Source: Bacteroidota bacterium (GTDB lineage Bacteria > Bacteroidota > Bacteroidia > B-17B0 > Aurantibacillaceae). From it: a DNA stretch of 64,000 bases. This document shows positions 1-8,598 of this stretch, piece by piece. Position numbers and translations under genes: made by a program. The DNA lies in the NCBI GenBank assembly GCA_025362395.1, contig JANYGK010000009.1:90356-154355 (forward strand), written 5' to 3'. How positions within the stretch are numbered: position 1 is the stretch's first letter; each line of letters starts with the position of its first letter. Below the pieces are notes generated by a model. It saw only the letters and a list, made by a program, of their open reading frames with translations. It was not told the origin of the DNA and ran no database searches.

Positions 1-861
1 CGGAGCAAGTGCAAAAGGAAGCTTTTCTAAAAATTTATCCAATACGCCAAACTCATTGTTTACTTCAATGCGTAGTGCCTGAAAGCAGCGTTGACAGGAT
101 TTTTTAATGTCCTCTTTGCGGTTTTTTTCAGGAAGAAACTCCAACGCTTCTTTAATGATGTGTTGCAATTGTGTGGTGGTTGCTATAACTGTTCCTTTTG
201 CCATAGCCGTTATAATAGCTTTGGCAATGGGCTCATAATGCGGTTCGTCGGCATTCTCAATAAACAGGTGTTGTAATGTATCGAATGAAATTGTTTTCAA
301 AAGAGCTGCTGCCGACTTCCCGCTTTTAGGATTAAGCCTTAAATCTAACGGGCCTTCTACTTTAAATGTAAAGCCTCGTTCAGGATTATCTATTTGCATA
401 GAAGATACACCCAGATCCGCCAATACAAAATTCAAAGGGCCGGCCTCTTCAGCAATCAGGTCTATTCCTGAAAAGTTCATTTTCTTAATCACAACTACTT
501 CAGGCCCATAGCCCAATGCTGACAGGCGCTCCCTTGTTTTTGGCAATTCAAAAGGATCCACGTCCATAGCAAATAAGCGTCCTCCCGGCAACAACCGTTT
601 TATCATCTCTACGCTGTGTCCACCATAACCCAGGGTAGCATCCAGTCCTGTTTGCCCGGGAATTATTTTAAGGAAGTCCATTATTTCATTCACGCAAATA
701 GGCCGGTGCATGCCTGCCGGTGTCCGCCCTTGCTCTATTACTTTCGCCACATCCTCCGAATAACTTTCAGGCTCAAGCTCTTTGTATTTATCTTTAAAAG
801 ATTGCGGGTGCGTACCTTTATACCGGGCACGACGGACACGCTTTGGCTCCTGATCGTTCAT
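1..861 (-). CDS. rsmH: RsmH/MraW-like 16S rRNA methyltransferase, partial (C-terminus off the window)
   Basis: The 287 visible codons run from an ATG at 859-861 to the window edge with no stop. Family features are plain: the SAM-binding motif DATLGYGGHS, DLGVSSMQID, the ERGFTF-x6-PLDLRL block and FQALRIEVNNE. RsmH methylates N4 of C1402 in 16S rRNA using SAM. Odd points: about 48 residues rich in Arg/Lys (starting MNDQEPKRVRRARYKG) precede the usual N-terminal HRPICVNE motif, and the gene is followed upstream by uvrB rather than lying beside mraZ/ftsL of the cell-division cluster. It may therefore be a longer RsmH-like paralogue; the family call is sure, the exact substrate is inferred. Confidence 0.85.
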   Translation of the reverse strand, partial: MNDQEPKRVRRARYKGTHPQSFKDKYKELEPESYSEDVAKVIEQGRTPAGMHRPICVNEIMDFLKIIPGQTGLDATLGYGGHSVEMIKRLLPGGRLFAMDVDPFELPKTRERLSALGYGPEVVVIKKMNFSGIDLIAEEAGPLNFVLADLGVSSMQIDNPERGFTFKVEGPLDLRLNPKSGKSAAALLKTISFDTLQHLFIENADEPHYEPIAKAIITAMAKGTVIATTTQLQHIIKEALEFLPEKNRKEDIKKSCQRCFQALRIEVNNEFGVLDKFLEKLPFALAP

Positions 862-1124
862 ACTTGTAAAGCTAAGCTTTTAAGCGCGGCAAATGATAAA
901 GATTTGTAATGAGGATTTTTGGTATATAGTATCGCTAAATGAACTAACCTTTAAAAAAATCGGGTCGGAATTTTAAGCGCTAAATGTATTTGTAAAATGT
1001 GTTGTAGTAAGTTTCGTTTCATATTCTAATCCTCATCATAGTTTTTGTACCATGGCATATTAAACAATTAGTTTAGGATTTAAAAAGGACTGATTCTTTA
1101 TATAACTTATAATATATAAAAACT

Positions 1125-3146
1125 CTATTTCTCCTTTAATAATTTTTCAAGTCCATACATCTCATCTCTTAAACGAGCGGCTTCCATAAAGTCCATTTCT
1201 TTAGAAGCCCTTAGCATAGCTGTTTTTAGCTTGGTAATTTGTTTTTTCAACTCATCGGCATTCATATACTGAACCACGGGATCGGCCGCATAACTTATTT
1301 CTTCAGGCTCTAAATAAGCTTTCACCAATTTACCGTCTGCCCTCACTTCAATACCTGAATTAGGCTGCAACAACATTTTTTTACCGGCTTGCTTAGGTGT
1401 GATACCATTCTTAAAATTATATTCAATTTGTTTTTGGCGGCGGCGGGCCGTTTCTTCAATAGTCTGTTTCATACTGTCGGTCATCCTGTCCGCATACATA
1501 ATTACACGTCCATTTACATTACGTGCTGCCCTACCCGTTGTTTGCACCAAGCTTCTCACATTTCTTAAAAAGCCTTCTTTATCCGCATCTAAAATACATA
1601 CCAATGATACTTCCGGTAAATCCAATCCTTCTCTTAATAAATTGATCCCGATCAATACATCAAACATACCAACTCTTAGCTGTCGTAAAATTTCAATCCT
1701 ATCTAATGTATCCACTTCACTGTGAATGTAACGGCAGCGGATCTGTAATTTGGTTAAATATTTAGTCAGTTCTTCTGCCATTCGCTTTGTAAGTGTGGTT
1801 ACCAGTACACGCTCATCTCTTTCAACCACATGATGAATTTGATCCAGCAGATCATCTACCTGGTTGGTTGCCGGCCTTACTTCAATGATAGGGTCTAAAA
1901 TTCCTGTTGGTCTTATCAATTGCTCAACTACAATTCCTTCGGCTTTTTTCAATTCATATTCCGCCGGAGTAGCTGATATATAAATGGCTTGGTTAGTCAG
2001 CATTTCAAATTCTTCAAATTTTAAAGGGCGGTTATCTAATGCTGAGGGTAACCGAAAACCATATTCTACCAAATTTTGTTTACGTGATAAGTCACCGCCG
2101 AACATAGCGCCTATCTGCGGAATGGTTACGTGACTTTCATCCACCATCAGTAAAAAATCATCCGGAAAATAATCCATTAAACAGAACGGGCGCGTGCCCG
2201 GTAAGCGACCGTCCAAATAGCGCGAATAATTTTCAATACCGCTGCAATAGCCCAATTCACGCATCATTTCAAGGTCGTAGTTAACACGCTCTTCAATACG
2301 TTTGGCTTCGAGCTCCTTACCCTGTGATTTAAAAAAGGCAACATGCTTTTCAAGATCTTCACTGATTTGGAACATCGCGCGCTCAATAGTTCCCGGAGCT
2401 GTTACAAATATGTTTGCGGGATAAATATTAAAGGCGTCAAATTTTTCAATAACAATTCCTGATTCTGTATCAAAGGTTTCAATACTTTCAATCTCATCAC
2501 CAAAAAAACTGACACGTACACTGTGATCGGTATAGGATAAATTTACATCTACCGTATCACCTTTTACCCTGAAAGTGCTGCGCTTAAACTCTTCGGTAGT
2601 ACGGGAATACAAAGCACCCACTAAAAGATGCAATAATTTGTTACGGGAAATTACTTTTCCTTTTTCTATAGAAATAATGTTTTTCCTGAAATCGGTCGGA
2701 TTACCAATACCGTAAATACAGGATACAGAACAGATCACGATGACATCTCTTCTTCCGGACAATAACGCGGAAGAAGCGCTGATCCTCAGTTTTTCGATCT
2801 CGTCATTAATTTGCAGGTCTTTTTCTATATACGTTCCGGTGGTCGGCAAATAGGCCTCGGGTTGATAGTAATCGTAATAGCTTACAAAATATTCTACCGC
2901 GTTGTTTGGAAAAAATTGTTTGAACTCGCTGTATAACTGTGCCGCAAGCGTTTTATTATGACTTAAAATAAGCGTTGGTTTATTTACCTGCTGTATCACG
3001 TTGGCAGCCGTAAATGTTTTACCTGAACCCGTAACACCTAATAATACCTGGTGTTTGGTATTGGAGTTTATTCCTTCTACCAACTGCTTTATGGCTGTCG
3101 GTTGATCGCCCGTGGGCACAAATTCTGAAATAAGTTGAAAAGACAT
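1125..3146 (-). CDS. uvrB: UvrABC excinuclease subunit B
   Basis: 673 residues, the normal UvrB length. It is the damage-verifying helicase-like subunit of nucleotide excision repair, loaded on DNA by UvrA and then recruiting UvrC. Visible landmarks: Walker A GVTGSGKT near residue 40, the beta-hairpin region SYYDYYQPEAY that clamps a DNA strand, the helicase motif DESHVTIPQ, motif VI QTTGRAARN, and a C-terminal UVR domain (ELKKQITKLKTAM...AARLRDEM) that binds UvrC. It is complete, monocistronic, and flanked by AT-rich gaps of 263 and 125 bp. I see no SOS box, as is usual in this phylum. Confidence 0.97.
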   Translation of the reverse strand: MSFQLISEFVPTGDQPTAIKQLVEGINSNTKHQVLLGVTGSGKTFTAANVIQQVNKPTLILSHNKTLAAQLYSEFKQFFPNNAVEYFVSYYDYYQPEAYLPTTGTYIEKDLQINDEIEKLRISASSALLSGRRDVIVICSVSCIYGIGNPTDFRKNIISIEKGKVISRNKLLHLLVGALYSRTTEEFKRSTFRVKGDTVDVNLSYTDHSVRVSFFGDEIESIETFDTESGIVIEKFDAFNIYPANIFVTAPGTIERAMFQISEDLEKHVAFFKSQGKELEAKRIEERVNYDLEMMRELGYCSGIENYSRYLDGRLPGTRPFCLMDYFPDDFLLMVDESHVTIPQIGAMFGGDLSRKQNLVEYGFRLPSALDNRPLKFEEFEMLTNQAIYISATPAEYELKKAEGIVVEQLIRPTGILDPIIEVRPATNQVDDLLDQIHHVVERDERVLVTTLTKRMAEELTKYLTKLQIRCRYIHSEVDTLDRIEILRQLRVGMFDVLIGINLLREGLDLPEVSLVCILDADKEGFLRNVRSLVQTTGRAARNVNGRVIMYADRMTDSMKQTIEETARRRQKQIEYNFKNGITPKQAGKKMLLQPNSGIEVRADGKLVKAYLEPEEISYAADPVVQYMNADELKKQITKLKTAMLRASKEMDFMEAARLRDEMYGLEKLLKEK

Positions 3147-3271
3147 TGTATAAAGATAATATCAAATTGACCCAAAAGGGTGTTAATAAATGTAATTATT
3201 TTTGTGATTAATGAAATTTTTAACCACATAGAAACATAGAAAAACTAAGATAATACTATGCCTTCATTAAA

Positions 3272-4249
3272 TTATATTTTTTTGAAAAGGTCCATCACAG
3301 CCTGATAAGGATTAACTGCATTTTGTTTGAGTCGGTTTTCTATTTTTTGAATTTCGGCTTTCATGTTTGGATCAGCATAAAAACGATCGATCAACATATC
3401 GTGAATAGTCTGGTGCAGCCATTGTGTAGACTGATGATCTCGTTTACTTTCAAAAAAACCGTTAGCAATTGTATGACGTTTGTATTTATCAATCATATCA
3501 TACACTTCCTTAATCCCTCTGTTTTCAGTGCTTGAGCAGGTTAATACTTCAGGGATCCAATTACTTTCCGTCGGTGGAAATAAATGCAGGGCATTTGCAT
3601 ATTCTCCTCGGGCCATTTTAGCTTTATCTAAATTAGTGCCGTCCGCTTTGGTAATGACCATACCATCGGCCATTTCCATAATGCCGCGCTTAATGCCCTG
3701 CAATTCATCACCTGCGCCGGCCAACATTAATAATAAAAAAAAATCGGTCAGCTGATGCACCGCTGTTTCGCTCTGCCCTACTCCCACTGTTTCTACAAGA
3801 ATATAATCATAGCCGGCTGCTTCACAAATAATGATACTTTCTTTTGTTTTTCGGGCAACGCCACCTAAGCTTCCGGAGCTTGGCGAAGGACGAATAAACG
3901 CTTTCGGATGAATGGATAATTGTTCCATCCGTGTTTTATCGCCCAATATACTTCCTTTACTTAGTTGGCTGCTGGGATCAATAGCCAATACAGCAAGCTT
4001 ATGTCCGCGTTCAATAACTTCCAACCCAAAGCTTTCAATAAAAGTACTTTTACCGACACCGGGAACTCCTGTTATTCCTAATCTGAATGATTTGCCGCTG
4101 TGTTGAATAATAGCATTTATGATTTGTTGAGCTTGTTCCTGATGCTCATGCTTTGTAGATTCTACAAGGGTTATGGCTTTACTGACATAAGAGATATTTG
4201 ATGATAAGATCCCGTCCGTAAATTCAGTTATGTTAAAGGTGTTTTTCAA
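3272..4249 (-). CDS. meaB: MeaB/ArgK-family GTPase, methylmalonyl-CoA mutase chaperone
   Basis: 325 residues of the G3E/MeaB P-loop GTPase family. Walker A is GVPGVGKST around residue 60, followed by the family-typical DPSSQLSKGSILGDKTRM stretch, ETVGVGQSE (switch region) and ITKADG (base-recognition motif in its TKAD form). MeaB uses GTP hydrolysis to gate adenosylcobalamin transfer to, and protect, methylmalonyl-CoA mutase. The mutase genes are not in this window, so the partner is inferred from the family. Start MKNTFNITEFTDG fits the family length; no operon partner is within 100 bp. Confidence 0.93.
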   Translation of the reverse strand: MKNTFNITEFTDGILSSNISYVSKAITLVESTKHEHQEQAQQIINAIIQHSGKSFRLGITGVPGVGKSTFIESFGLEVIERGHKLAVLAIDPSSQLSKGSILGDKTRMEQLSIHPKAFIRPSPSSGSLGGVARKTKESIIICEAAGYDYILVETVGVGQSETAVHQLTDFFLLLMLAGAGDELQGIKRGIMEMADGMVITKADGTNLDKAKMARGEYANALHLFPPTESNWIPEVLTCSSTENRGIKEVYDMIDKYKRHTIANGFFESKRDHQSTQWLHQTIHDMLIDRFYADPNMKAEIQKIENRLKQNAVNPYQAVMDLFKKI

Positions 4250-4319
4250 AAACTATTTATAAATTTTATTAGGATGCTTTTTTTGCAAAAATTACTTTAT
4301 AGAACTATCGTTGTTTTAA

Positions 4320-4418
4320 CTAAGAATGAGCATACTTTCTAACTTCCTTTATAGAATACAATTTATCCTTTCCTAATTTATGATTATGCAATTCATTTTT
4401 TATACCGAATGCTTTCAT
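4320..4418 (-). CDS. possible 32-residue peptide, unrecognised
   Basis: An ATG-to-TAG frame of 32 codons (MKAFGIKNELHNHKLG..., ending KEVRKYAHS) fills the otherwise empty 200-bp gap between the VF530-like gene and meaB, on the same strand as both. The product is very basic, with no signal peptide or cysteine. I recognise no family. It could equally be a chance frame in AT-rich spacer. Confidence 0.2.
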   Translation of the reverse strand: MKAFGIKNELHNHKLGKDKLYSIKEVRKYAHS

Positions 4419-4449
4419 TTTTATGTTGGCCTAAACAAATTTAATTAAA

Positions 4450-4662
4450 TTAATCAAAACTCTTTAAATACAATTCCTCTACTTTTTTTCGTGCCCAAGG
4501 TGTTTTGCGTAAAAAGTTTAAGCTTGATTTGATGCTCGGGTTTTCTTTAAAACAATTAATGTCAATATTGTAGGCAAGCCCATCCCAACGGTAACGCAAC
4601 ACCAATTCTTCCAAAATAGACTGAAGGGTTTTACCGTGCAAAGGATTGTTTGGTTGAGTCAT
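4450..4662 (-). CDS. VF530-family (DUF2132) small DNA-binding-like protein
   Basis: 70 residues matching the VF530/DUF2132 family almost end to end: [17 protein letters not shown], then a central [16 protein letters not shown], then the signature [26 protein letters not shown]. The family was defined from a Vibrio fischeri structure and is described as having a DNA-binding-like helical fold; its cellular role is not established. The gene starts 6 bp after the murQ stop on the same strand, so the two are probably co-transcribed, which by itself does not tie it to cell-wall recycling. Confidence 0.88.
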   Translation of the reverse strand: MTQPNNPLHGKTLQSILEELVLRYRWDGLAYNIDINCFKENPSIKSSLNFLRKTPWARKKVEELYLKSFD

Positions 4663-4668
4663 ATTGAA

Positions 4669-5475
4669 TTATTTAAAACTCTCTGTTGCTTTCCGAACAC
4701 TGCCATGTTTTAACAACAAGGCTTTGGCAGCTTCATAATCTTCGAGCCCGGTGTTTTTCATGATCATTCGTGTGCCCCTGTCAACCAACTTATTATTACT
4801 TAAAGCCATGTCCACCATTTTATTTCCTTTTACTCTTCCCAGTTTTATCATCACGGATGTTGAGATCATATTCAACACCAACTTCTGCGCAGTACCCGAT
4901 TTCATTCGGGTTGAACCTGTTACGAACTCCGGCCCCACAATTACTTCAACCGGAAATTTAGCGGCGGCAGCAACAGGTGAACCGTTATTACATACAATGC
5001 AACCGGTTTGAATAGTATATTTATTACAGGTTTCCAATGCTCCAATGATGTAGGGCGTTGTGCCCGATGCGGCAATTCCTACCACAACATCATTTAAATT
5101 TATATTGTAGGTTTTAAGATCTTCCCACCCTTGATTAATATCATCTTCCGCAAACTCAACCGCTTTACGAATGGCAGTATCCCCGCCTGCAATTAAACCT
5201 ACTACCCTCCCCTGCTCAATACCGTATGTTGGCGGACATTCGCTTGCATCTAATATCCCTAAGCGTCCGCTGGTTCCGGCACCCATATAAAACAACCTTC
5301 CTCCACCTTGCATTTTCTCAACAATAACCTCTACCAGTTTTTCTATTTGTGGAATCGCTATAGCTACGGCTAAGGGAACACTCGCATCTTCTTTGTTCAT
5401 GTTCCGCAACAGTTCCTGAACGCTCATGTGTTCAAGGTTTGTGTAGTATGAATCGGCTTCGGTTTGTTTATCCAT
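4669..5475 (-). CDS. murQ: N-acetylmuramic acid 6-phosphate etherase
   Basis: 268 residues. MurQ cleaves the D-lactyl ether of MurNAc-6-phosphate to give GlcNAc-6-phosphate in peptidoglycan recycling, in the cytoplasm. The SIS sugar-isomerase fold is evident: GAGTSGRLGILDASECPPTYG (interrupted here for length; phosphosugar loop plus the catalytic-region Glu), GIAASGTTPYIIGAL, and the family signature VTGSTRMKSGTAQK. Length is slightly shorter than the 298-residue E. coli enzyme because the C-terminal tail is shorter, as is common in Bacteroidota. Just upstream lies a long AT-rich inverted repeat (5496-5558) separating it from the NtrC-like gene. Confidence 0.95.
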   Translation of the reverse strand: MDKQTEADSYYTNLEHMSVQELLRNMNKEDASVPLAVAIAIPQIEKLVEVIVEKMQGGGRLFYMGAGTSGRLGILDASECPPTYGIEQGRVVGLIAGGDTAIRKAVEFAEDDINQGWEDLKTYNINLNDVVVGIAASGTTPYIIGALETCNKYTIQTGCIVCNNGSPVAAAAKFPVEVIVGPEFVTGSTRMKSGTAQKLVLNMISTSVMIKLGRVKGNKMVDMALSNNKLVDRGTRMIMKNTGLEDYEAAKALLLKHGSVRKATESFK

Positions 5476-5495
5476 ATTGATATATAGTTATTTGA

Positions 5496-5558
5496 AAGAT
5501 TAAAGTATTAAGATTAAAGATTAGTTAAACGTATAGCAGATCTTAATACTTTAATCTT
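5496..5558. repeat. 19-bp perfect inverted repeat with 25-nt loop
   Basis: AAGATTAAAGTATTAAGAT at 5496-5514 is the exact reverse complement of 5540-5558. It sits between the 3' end of the NtrC-like gene (stop at 5568) and the start of murQ, so it may form a terminator or processing stem for the upstream transcript. The stem is almost purely A/T and has no following U-run of note on either strand. Confidence 0.75.
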
Positions 5559-5567
5559 ATATCTTTT

Positions 5568-6719
5568 TTACGCGAATTGCTTCACGTCTTTATCCGTAAT
5601 TTCTTTACCGCATAAAATAATTAAACGCTCAATCACATTTCTGAATTCACGGATGTTGCCTGTCCAATCTTTCTTCTGTAATTCTGCAAAGCCGGCTTTC
5701 GAAATTGTTTTTAAAGGCATACCGTAATCACTGCAGATCATATTTATAAAATGCTCTGCAAGCATTGGTATGTCTTCTTTACGATCGTTTAATGACGGAA
5801 CGTTAATAGGAATTACACTTAATCGGTGAAACAGATCTTCCCTGAATTCTCCTCTTTCAATTTCTTTTCGAAGGTCTTTATTGGTTGCCGCTAAAATTCT
5901 TACATCTACTTTTATTTCTTTATCACCGCCTACGCGTGTTATTTTATTTTCTTGTAAGGCACGCAATACTTTTGCCTGTGCTGAAAGACTCATGTCTCCT
6001 ATTTCATCTAAAAAAATAGTGCCTCCTTCCGCCAATTCAAATTTACCTTTACGGGTTGCTACAGCGCTTGTAAAGGCCCCTTTTTCATGCCCAAATAATT
6101 CGCTTTCAATTAATTCACTTGGTATAGCCGCGCAATTCACTTCAATTAAGGGGGCGTTGGCGCGATTGCTTTTAGTGTGAATTTCTCTTGCTACAAGCTC
6201 TTTGCCGCTTCCGTTACTGCCTGTAATTAAAACACGGGCATCCGTCGGAGCAACCTTTTCGATCATTTCACGCACATGGTTAAGAGCTTTTGAGTCTCCT
6301 ATCATTTCATATGCTTTATTGATCTTCTTTTTAAGATTTTTAGTTTCCGTAACGAGCGATGTCTTATCCAATGCATTTCGTACTGCCACTAATAAACGGT
6401 TTAGATCAATCGGTTTAGCCAAATAATCGTAAGCCCCTTTTTTTACGGTTTCAACAGCGGTTTCAATATTTCCGTGCCCGCTCATCATAATCAAAGAAGA
6501 CTCTGTACCGTTAGCCATTAATTTTGTGAGTAATTCAACACCATCTAACTTTGGCATTTTAATATCACTTAATATGACATCGTAGTGTCCTTTCAATGCC
6601 ATATCCAGCCCCTGCTGGCCGTCTTCGGCCTCTTCAACAGAATATTTTTCAAATTCAAGAATTTCTTTAATAGATCTGCGAATGGCTTTTTCGTCATCAA
6701 TGATCAGTATTTTTGGCAT
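5568..6719 (-). CDS. NtrC-like sigma-54 response regulator lacking a DNA-binding HTH
   Basis: 383 residues. An N-terminal receiver (phosphoacceptor Asp near residue 52 in VILSDIKMPKLDG) is joined to a sigma-54-type AAA+ domain: Walker A-like GSNGSGKE, the sigma-54 contact loop GAFTSA, Walker B GGTIFLDEIGDM, and the sensor II region DWTGNIREFRNVIERL. The protein ends only about 15 residues after that, so the Fis-type HTH of classical NtrC proteins is missing. Homologues of this length recur in Bacteroidota, so I do not think it is a truncation. Without an HTH it would activate sigma-54 polymerase from solution or through a partner. No sensor kinase is adjacent; arfB lies 2 bp upstream. Confidence 0.92.
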   Translation of the reverse strand: MPKILIIDDEKAIRRSIKEILEFEKYSVEEAEDGQQGLDMALKGHYDVILSDIKMPKLDGVELLTKLMANGTESSLIMMSGHGNIETAVETVKKGAYDYLAKPIDLNRLLVAVRNALDKTSLVTETKNLKKKINKAYEMIGDSKALNHVREMIEKVAPTDARVLITGSNGSGKELVAREIHTKSNRANAPLIEVNCAAIPSELIESELFGHEKGAFTSAVATRKGKFELAEGGTIFLDEIGDMSLSAQAKVLRALQENKITRVGGDKEIKVDVRILAATNKDLRKEIERGEFREDLFHRLSVIPINVPSLNDRKEDIPMLAEHFINMICSDYGMPLKTISKAGFAELQKKDWTGNIREFRNVIERLIILCGKEITDKDVKQFA

Positions 6720-6721
6720 AA

Positions 6722-7138
6722 CTATCCTATTTTTTTACGTAATTGTTTTACTTCGCTCTTCACCTTTTTATTATTCAAACGTTTGGCTCTGGCTGCTTTG
6801 CTAATTTTGGTTGGTTTACGCGGCTTAAAAACTTTTAAAGCTGAAAGAATTACTTTATAAAATTTTTCCTTTACTAATTCTTTATTCTTTAACTGGGTAC
6901 GATCTGTTTGTTCCTGTAAATGAAGGGTGTTTTCTTTATCTAATTTATTGGCCAGCTTATTTAATAACAAATCTCTTTCTTCACCGGTCAGTTTTTGAGA
7001 CTCGGTAATATTAAACCACAGCTCTACCTTCATTTCAACCTTATTTACATTTTGTCCGCCGGCTCCGCCTGAACGTGCTGTTTTAAAAACACATTCTTTA
7101 ATGAGCCCGCGTTCCTGTATGTCTTCAATTGTCTTCAT
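6722..7138 (-). CDS. arfB: ArfB-type alternative ribosome-rescue peptidyl-tRNA hydrolase
   Basis: 138 residues with the class I release-factor hydrolysis motif GGQ at residues 27-29 (RSGGAGGQNVNKV) and a Lys/Arg-rich C-terminal tail (from about residue 110, KARAKRLNNKKVKSEVKQ), which in ArfB/ICT1 enters the empty mRNA channel of a stalled ribosome. It lacks the codon-recognition domains of RF1/RF2, so it is a rescue factor rather than a release factor. The stop lies 2 bp from the start of the NtrC-like gene, suggesting co-transcription. Confidence 0.95.
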   Translation of the reverse strand: MKTIEDIQERGLIKECVFKTARSGGAGGQNVNKVEMKVELWFNITESQKLTGEERDLLLNKLANKLDKENTLHLQEQTDRTQLKNKELVKEKFYKVILSALKVFKPRKPTKISKAARAKRLNNKKVKSEVKQLRKKIG

Positions 7139-7231
7139 TTCCTACACTGCCCTCTCCAAAGGGGATAAGCTTAACTCAAGATTAAAAATAAATTATTTTT
7201 ATCCCTTAAGTCCAATAATCTCTTCAGTCTT

Positions 7232-8005
7232 TTAAAGTCTTTGTTTAACTGCTTCAAATAAAATAATACCTGTTGCTACCGATACGTTTAGAGATGCGAT
7301 ATTTCCTACCATCGGAATCTTCACCTGTATGTCGCTGCGTTTAATATATTCATTAGAAATACCGTTTTCTTCCGAACCCATAATAATAGCTGTTGGCTTT
7401 GTCAAATCGGCATCATAATGGTAGCTGTCTGTTTTTTCATGGCACGCTACAATTTGCAAGCCGCTTTCTTTAAAATACTCGATCGTGTTTTTTAAATTTT
7501 CTTCCCTGCAAACGGGTATTCTATTCAACGCCCCTGCGCTTGTTTTTACGGCATCGGCATTTATTTGCGCGGCACCGCGGCTTGGTATTACAATAAAATC
7601 AACTCCTGCACAGTCAGCACTGCGCGCAATAGCGCCAAAATTACGTACGTCCGTTATCCTGTCCAATATTAAAACCAAGGGTACTTTTCCTTTTTCGAAA
7701 ACAGTTGCAAGCATGTTTTCCGCTTCGTAATATGTTACTTGTGCAATAAACGCTAAAACTCCCTGGTGATTTTTAGTAGTGATCCTGTTTATTTTTTCGG
7801 GCGGCACAATCTGTATCGGAATATCCAGATCTTTAATAGCTTTACGAAGTTCCGTGTAAAGTTGGTTCGACAGTCCTTTCTGAATAATAATCTTATCTAT
7901 TTCTTTCCCTGCATTAACGGCCTCAATAACTGCCCGTGTTCCAAAAATTAAATTTTCTTCGTTATGGTTGTGCTGATGCCCGGCATCCCTGCGACGTTGT
8001 TCCAT
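7232..8005 (-). CDS. rlmB: 23S rRNA (Gm2251) 2'-O-methyltransferase, SpoU/TrmH family
   Basis: 257 residues. After a short His-rich head (RRRDAGHQHNHNEEN), the substrate-binding domain begins at NLIFGTRAVIEAV and the SPOUT catalytic domain carries the three SpoU motifs: ILDRITDVRNFGAIARSA (motif 1), IMGSEENGIS (motif 2) and IPMVGNIASLNVSVATGIILFE (given shortened; motif 3). It methylates the ribose of G2251 in the peptidyl-transferase P-loop. It could be a close SpoU relative acting at another site, but the layout matches RlmB best. One base separates it from the DinB-like gene upstream. Confidence 0.93.
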   Translation of the reverse strand: MEQRRRDAGHQHNHNEENLIFGTRAVIEAVNAGKEIDKIIIQKGLSNQLYTELRKAIKDLDIPIQIVPPEKINRITTKNHQGVLAFIAQVTYYEAENMLATVFEKGKVPLVLILDRITDVRNFGAIARSADCAGVDFIVIPSRGAAQINADAVKTSAGALNRIPVCREENLKNTIEYFKESGLQIVACHEKTDSYHYDADLTKPTAIIMGSEENGISNEYIKRSDIQVKIPMVGNIASLNVSVATGIILFEAVKQRL

Positions 8006-8006
8006 A

Positions 8007-8471
8007 TTAATCTAAATTAAATTGCTTTAAATGATGCAACGCGTGCTTGTGTAATAAATGCAACTGTTCTTCATAATTTAATTCACCGAAAAAAGGATTC
8101 ATTTCTTTGTGGTCTTCATTGGTACGATAAAAGTTTATGAACGCGTCTATTTCTTTTCCCAGCTCAGATATGGCTTCTGTAATAGAATTATTTCTGAGTT
8201 GAGCAGGTGTTTCAGACATTAACACATTTTTGGTATTTTCCTTAAAGGGTTTATCACTTAAAGCAAAAGTCCTGCTTTTTTCTAAAAATTCTATAGGAAT
8301 TGCCAAACCTTGTTTAATACGTCCGTAAGCAACGCCAATACTGTCTGTCATGTGCTCTATCATACCTTGCGGTGTTAATACTCCCCATAAACCGATTTCG
8401 TTATCAGATAATTGGTCTAATAAAGGAATATATTCTTCTTTTAAAAATTTCTCTTTTGAGTTCATATACAA
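8007..8471 (-). CDS. DinB-superfamily (DUF1569-like) protein
   Basis: 154 residues, starting MYMNSKEKFLKEEY; the third residue is also Met, so the start is uncertain by two codons. The pattern TPQGMIEHMTDS in the first third and NPFFGELNYEEQLHLLHKHALHHLKQF at the end (shown in pieces) is that of DinB-like four-helix bundles, in which three His residues can bind a metal; His residues are present in both regions. The biochemical function of this subgroup is unknown. Its stop abuts rlmB with one base between, so it is the promoter-proximal gene of that pair. Confidence 0.75.
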   Translation of the reverse strand: MYMNSKEKFLKEEYIPLLDQLSDNEIGLWGVLTPQGMIEHMTDSIGVAYGRIKQGLAIPIEFLEKSRTFALSDKPFKENTKNVLMSETPAQLRNNSITEAISELGKEIDAFINFYRTNEDHKEMNPFFGELNYEEQLHLLHKHALHHLKQFNLD

Positions 8472-8586
8472 ATGTAAATTATTTACAGATTTTATGGCTT
8501 AATAAATCGAAATTATATTAACAGCCTTAAAATATCAAAACGCATACGATTTTAACGGCACCCGTATATTTTTAAATTTAGATGTG

Positions 8587-8594
8587 TATCTTTG
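8587..8594 (+). promoter_or_regulatory. Bacteroidota -7 element of the small lipoprotein gene
   Basis: TATCTTTG matches the TAnnTTTG -7 consensus. Only four bases separate it from the ATG at 8599, so transcription would begin at or next to the start codon and the message would be leaderless or nearly so. Confidence 0.5.
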
Positions 8595-8598
8595 TATT

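Noticed and set aside
616..909. 97-codon plus-strand frame near the window start
   Set aside because: Antisense to the RsmH-like gene, whose motifs are unambiguous.
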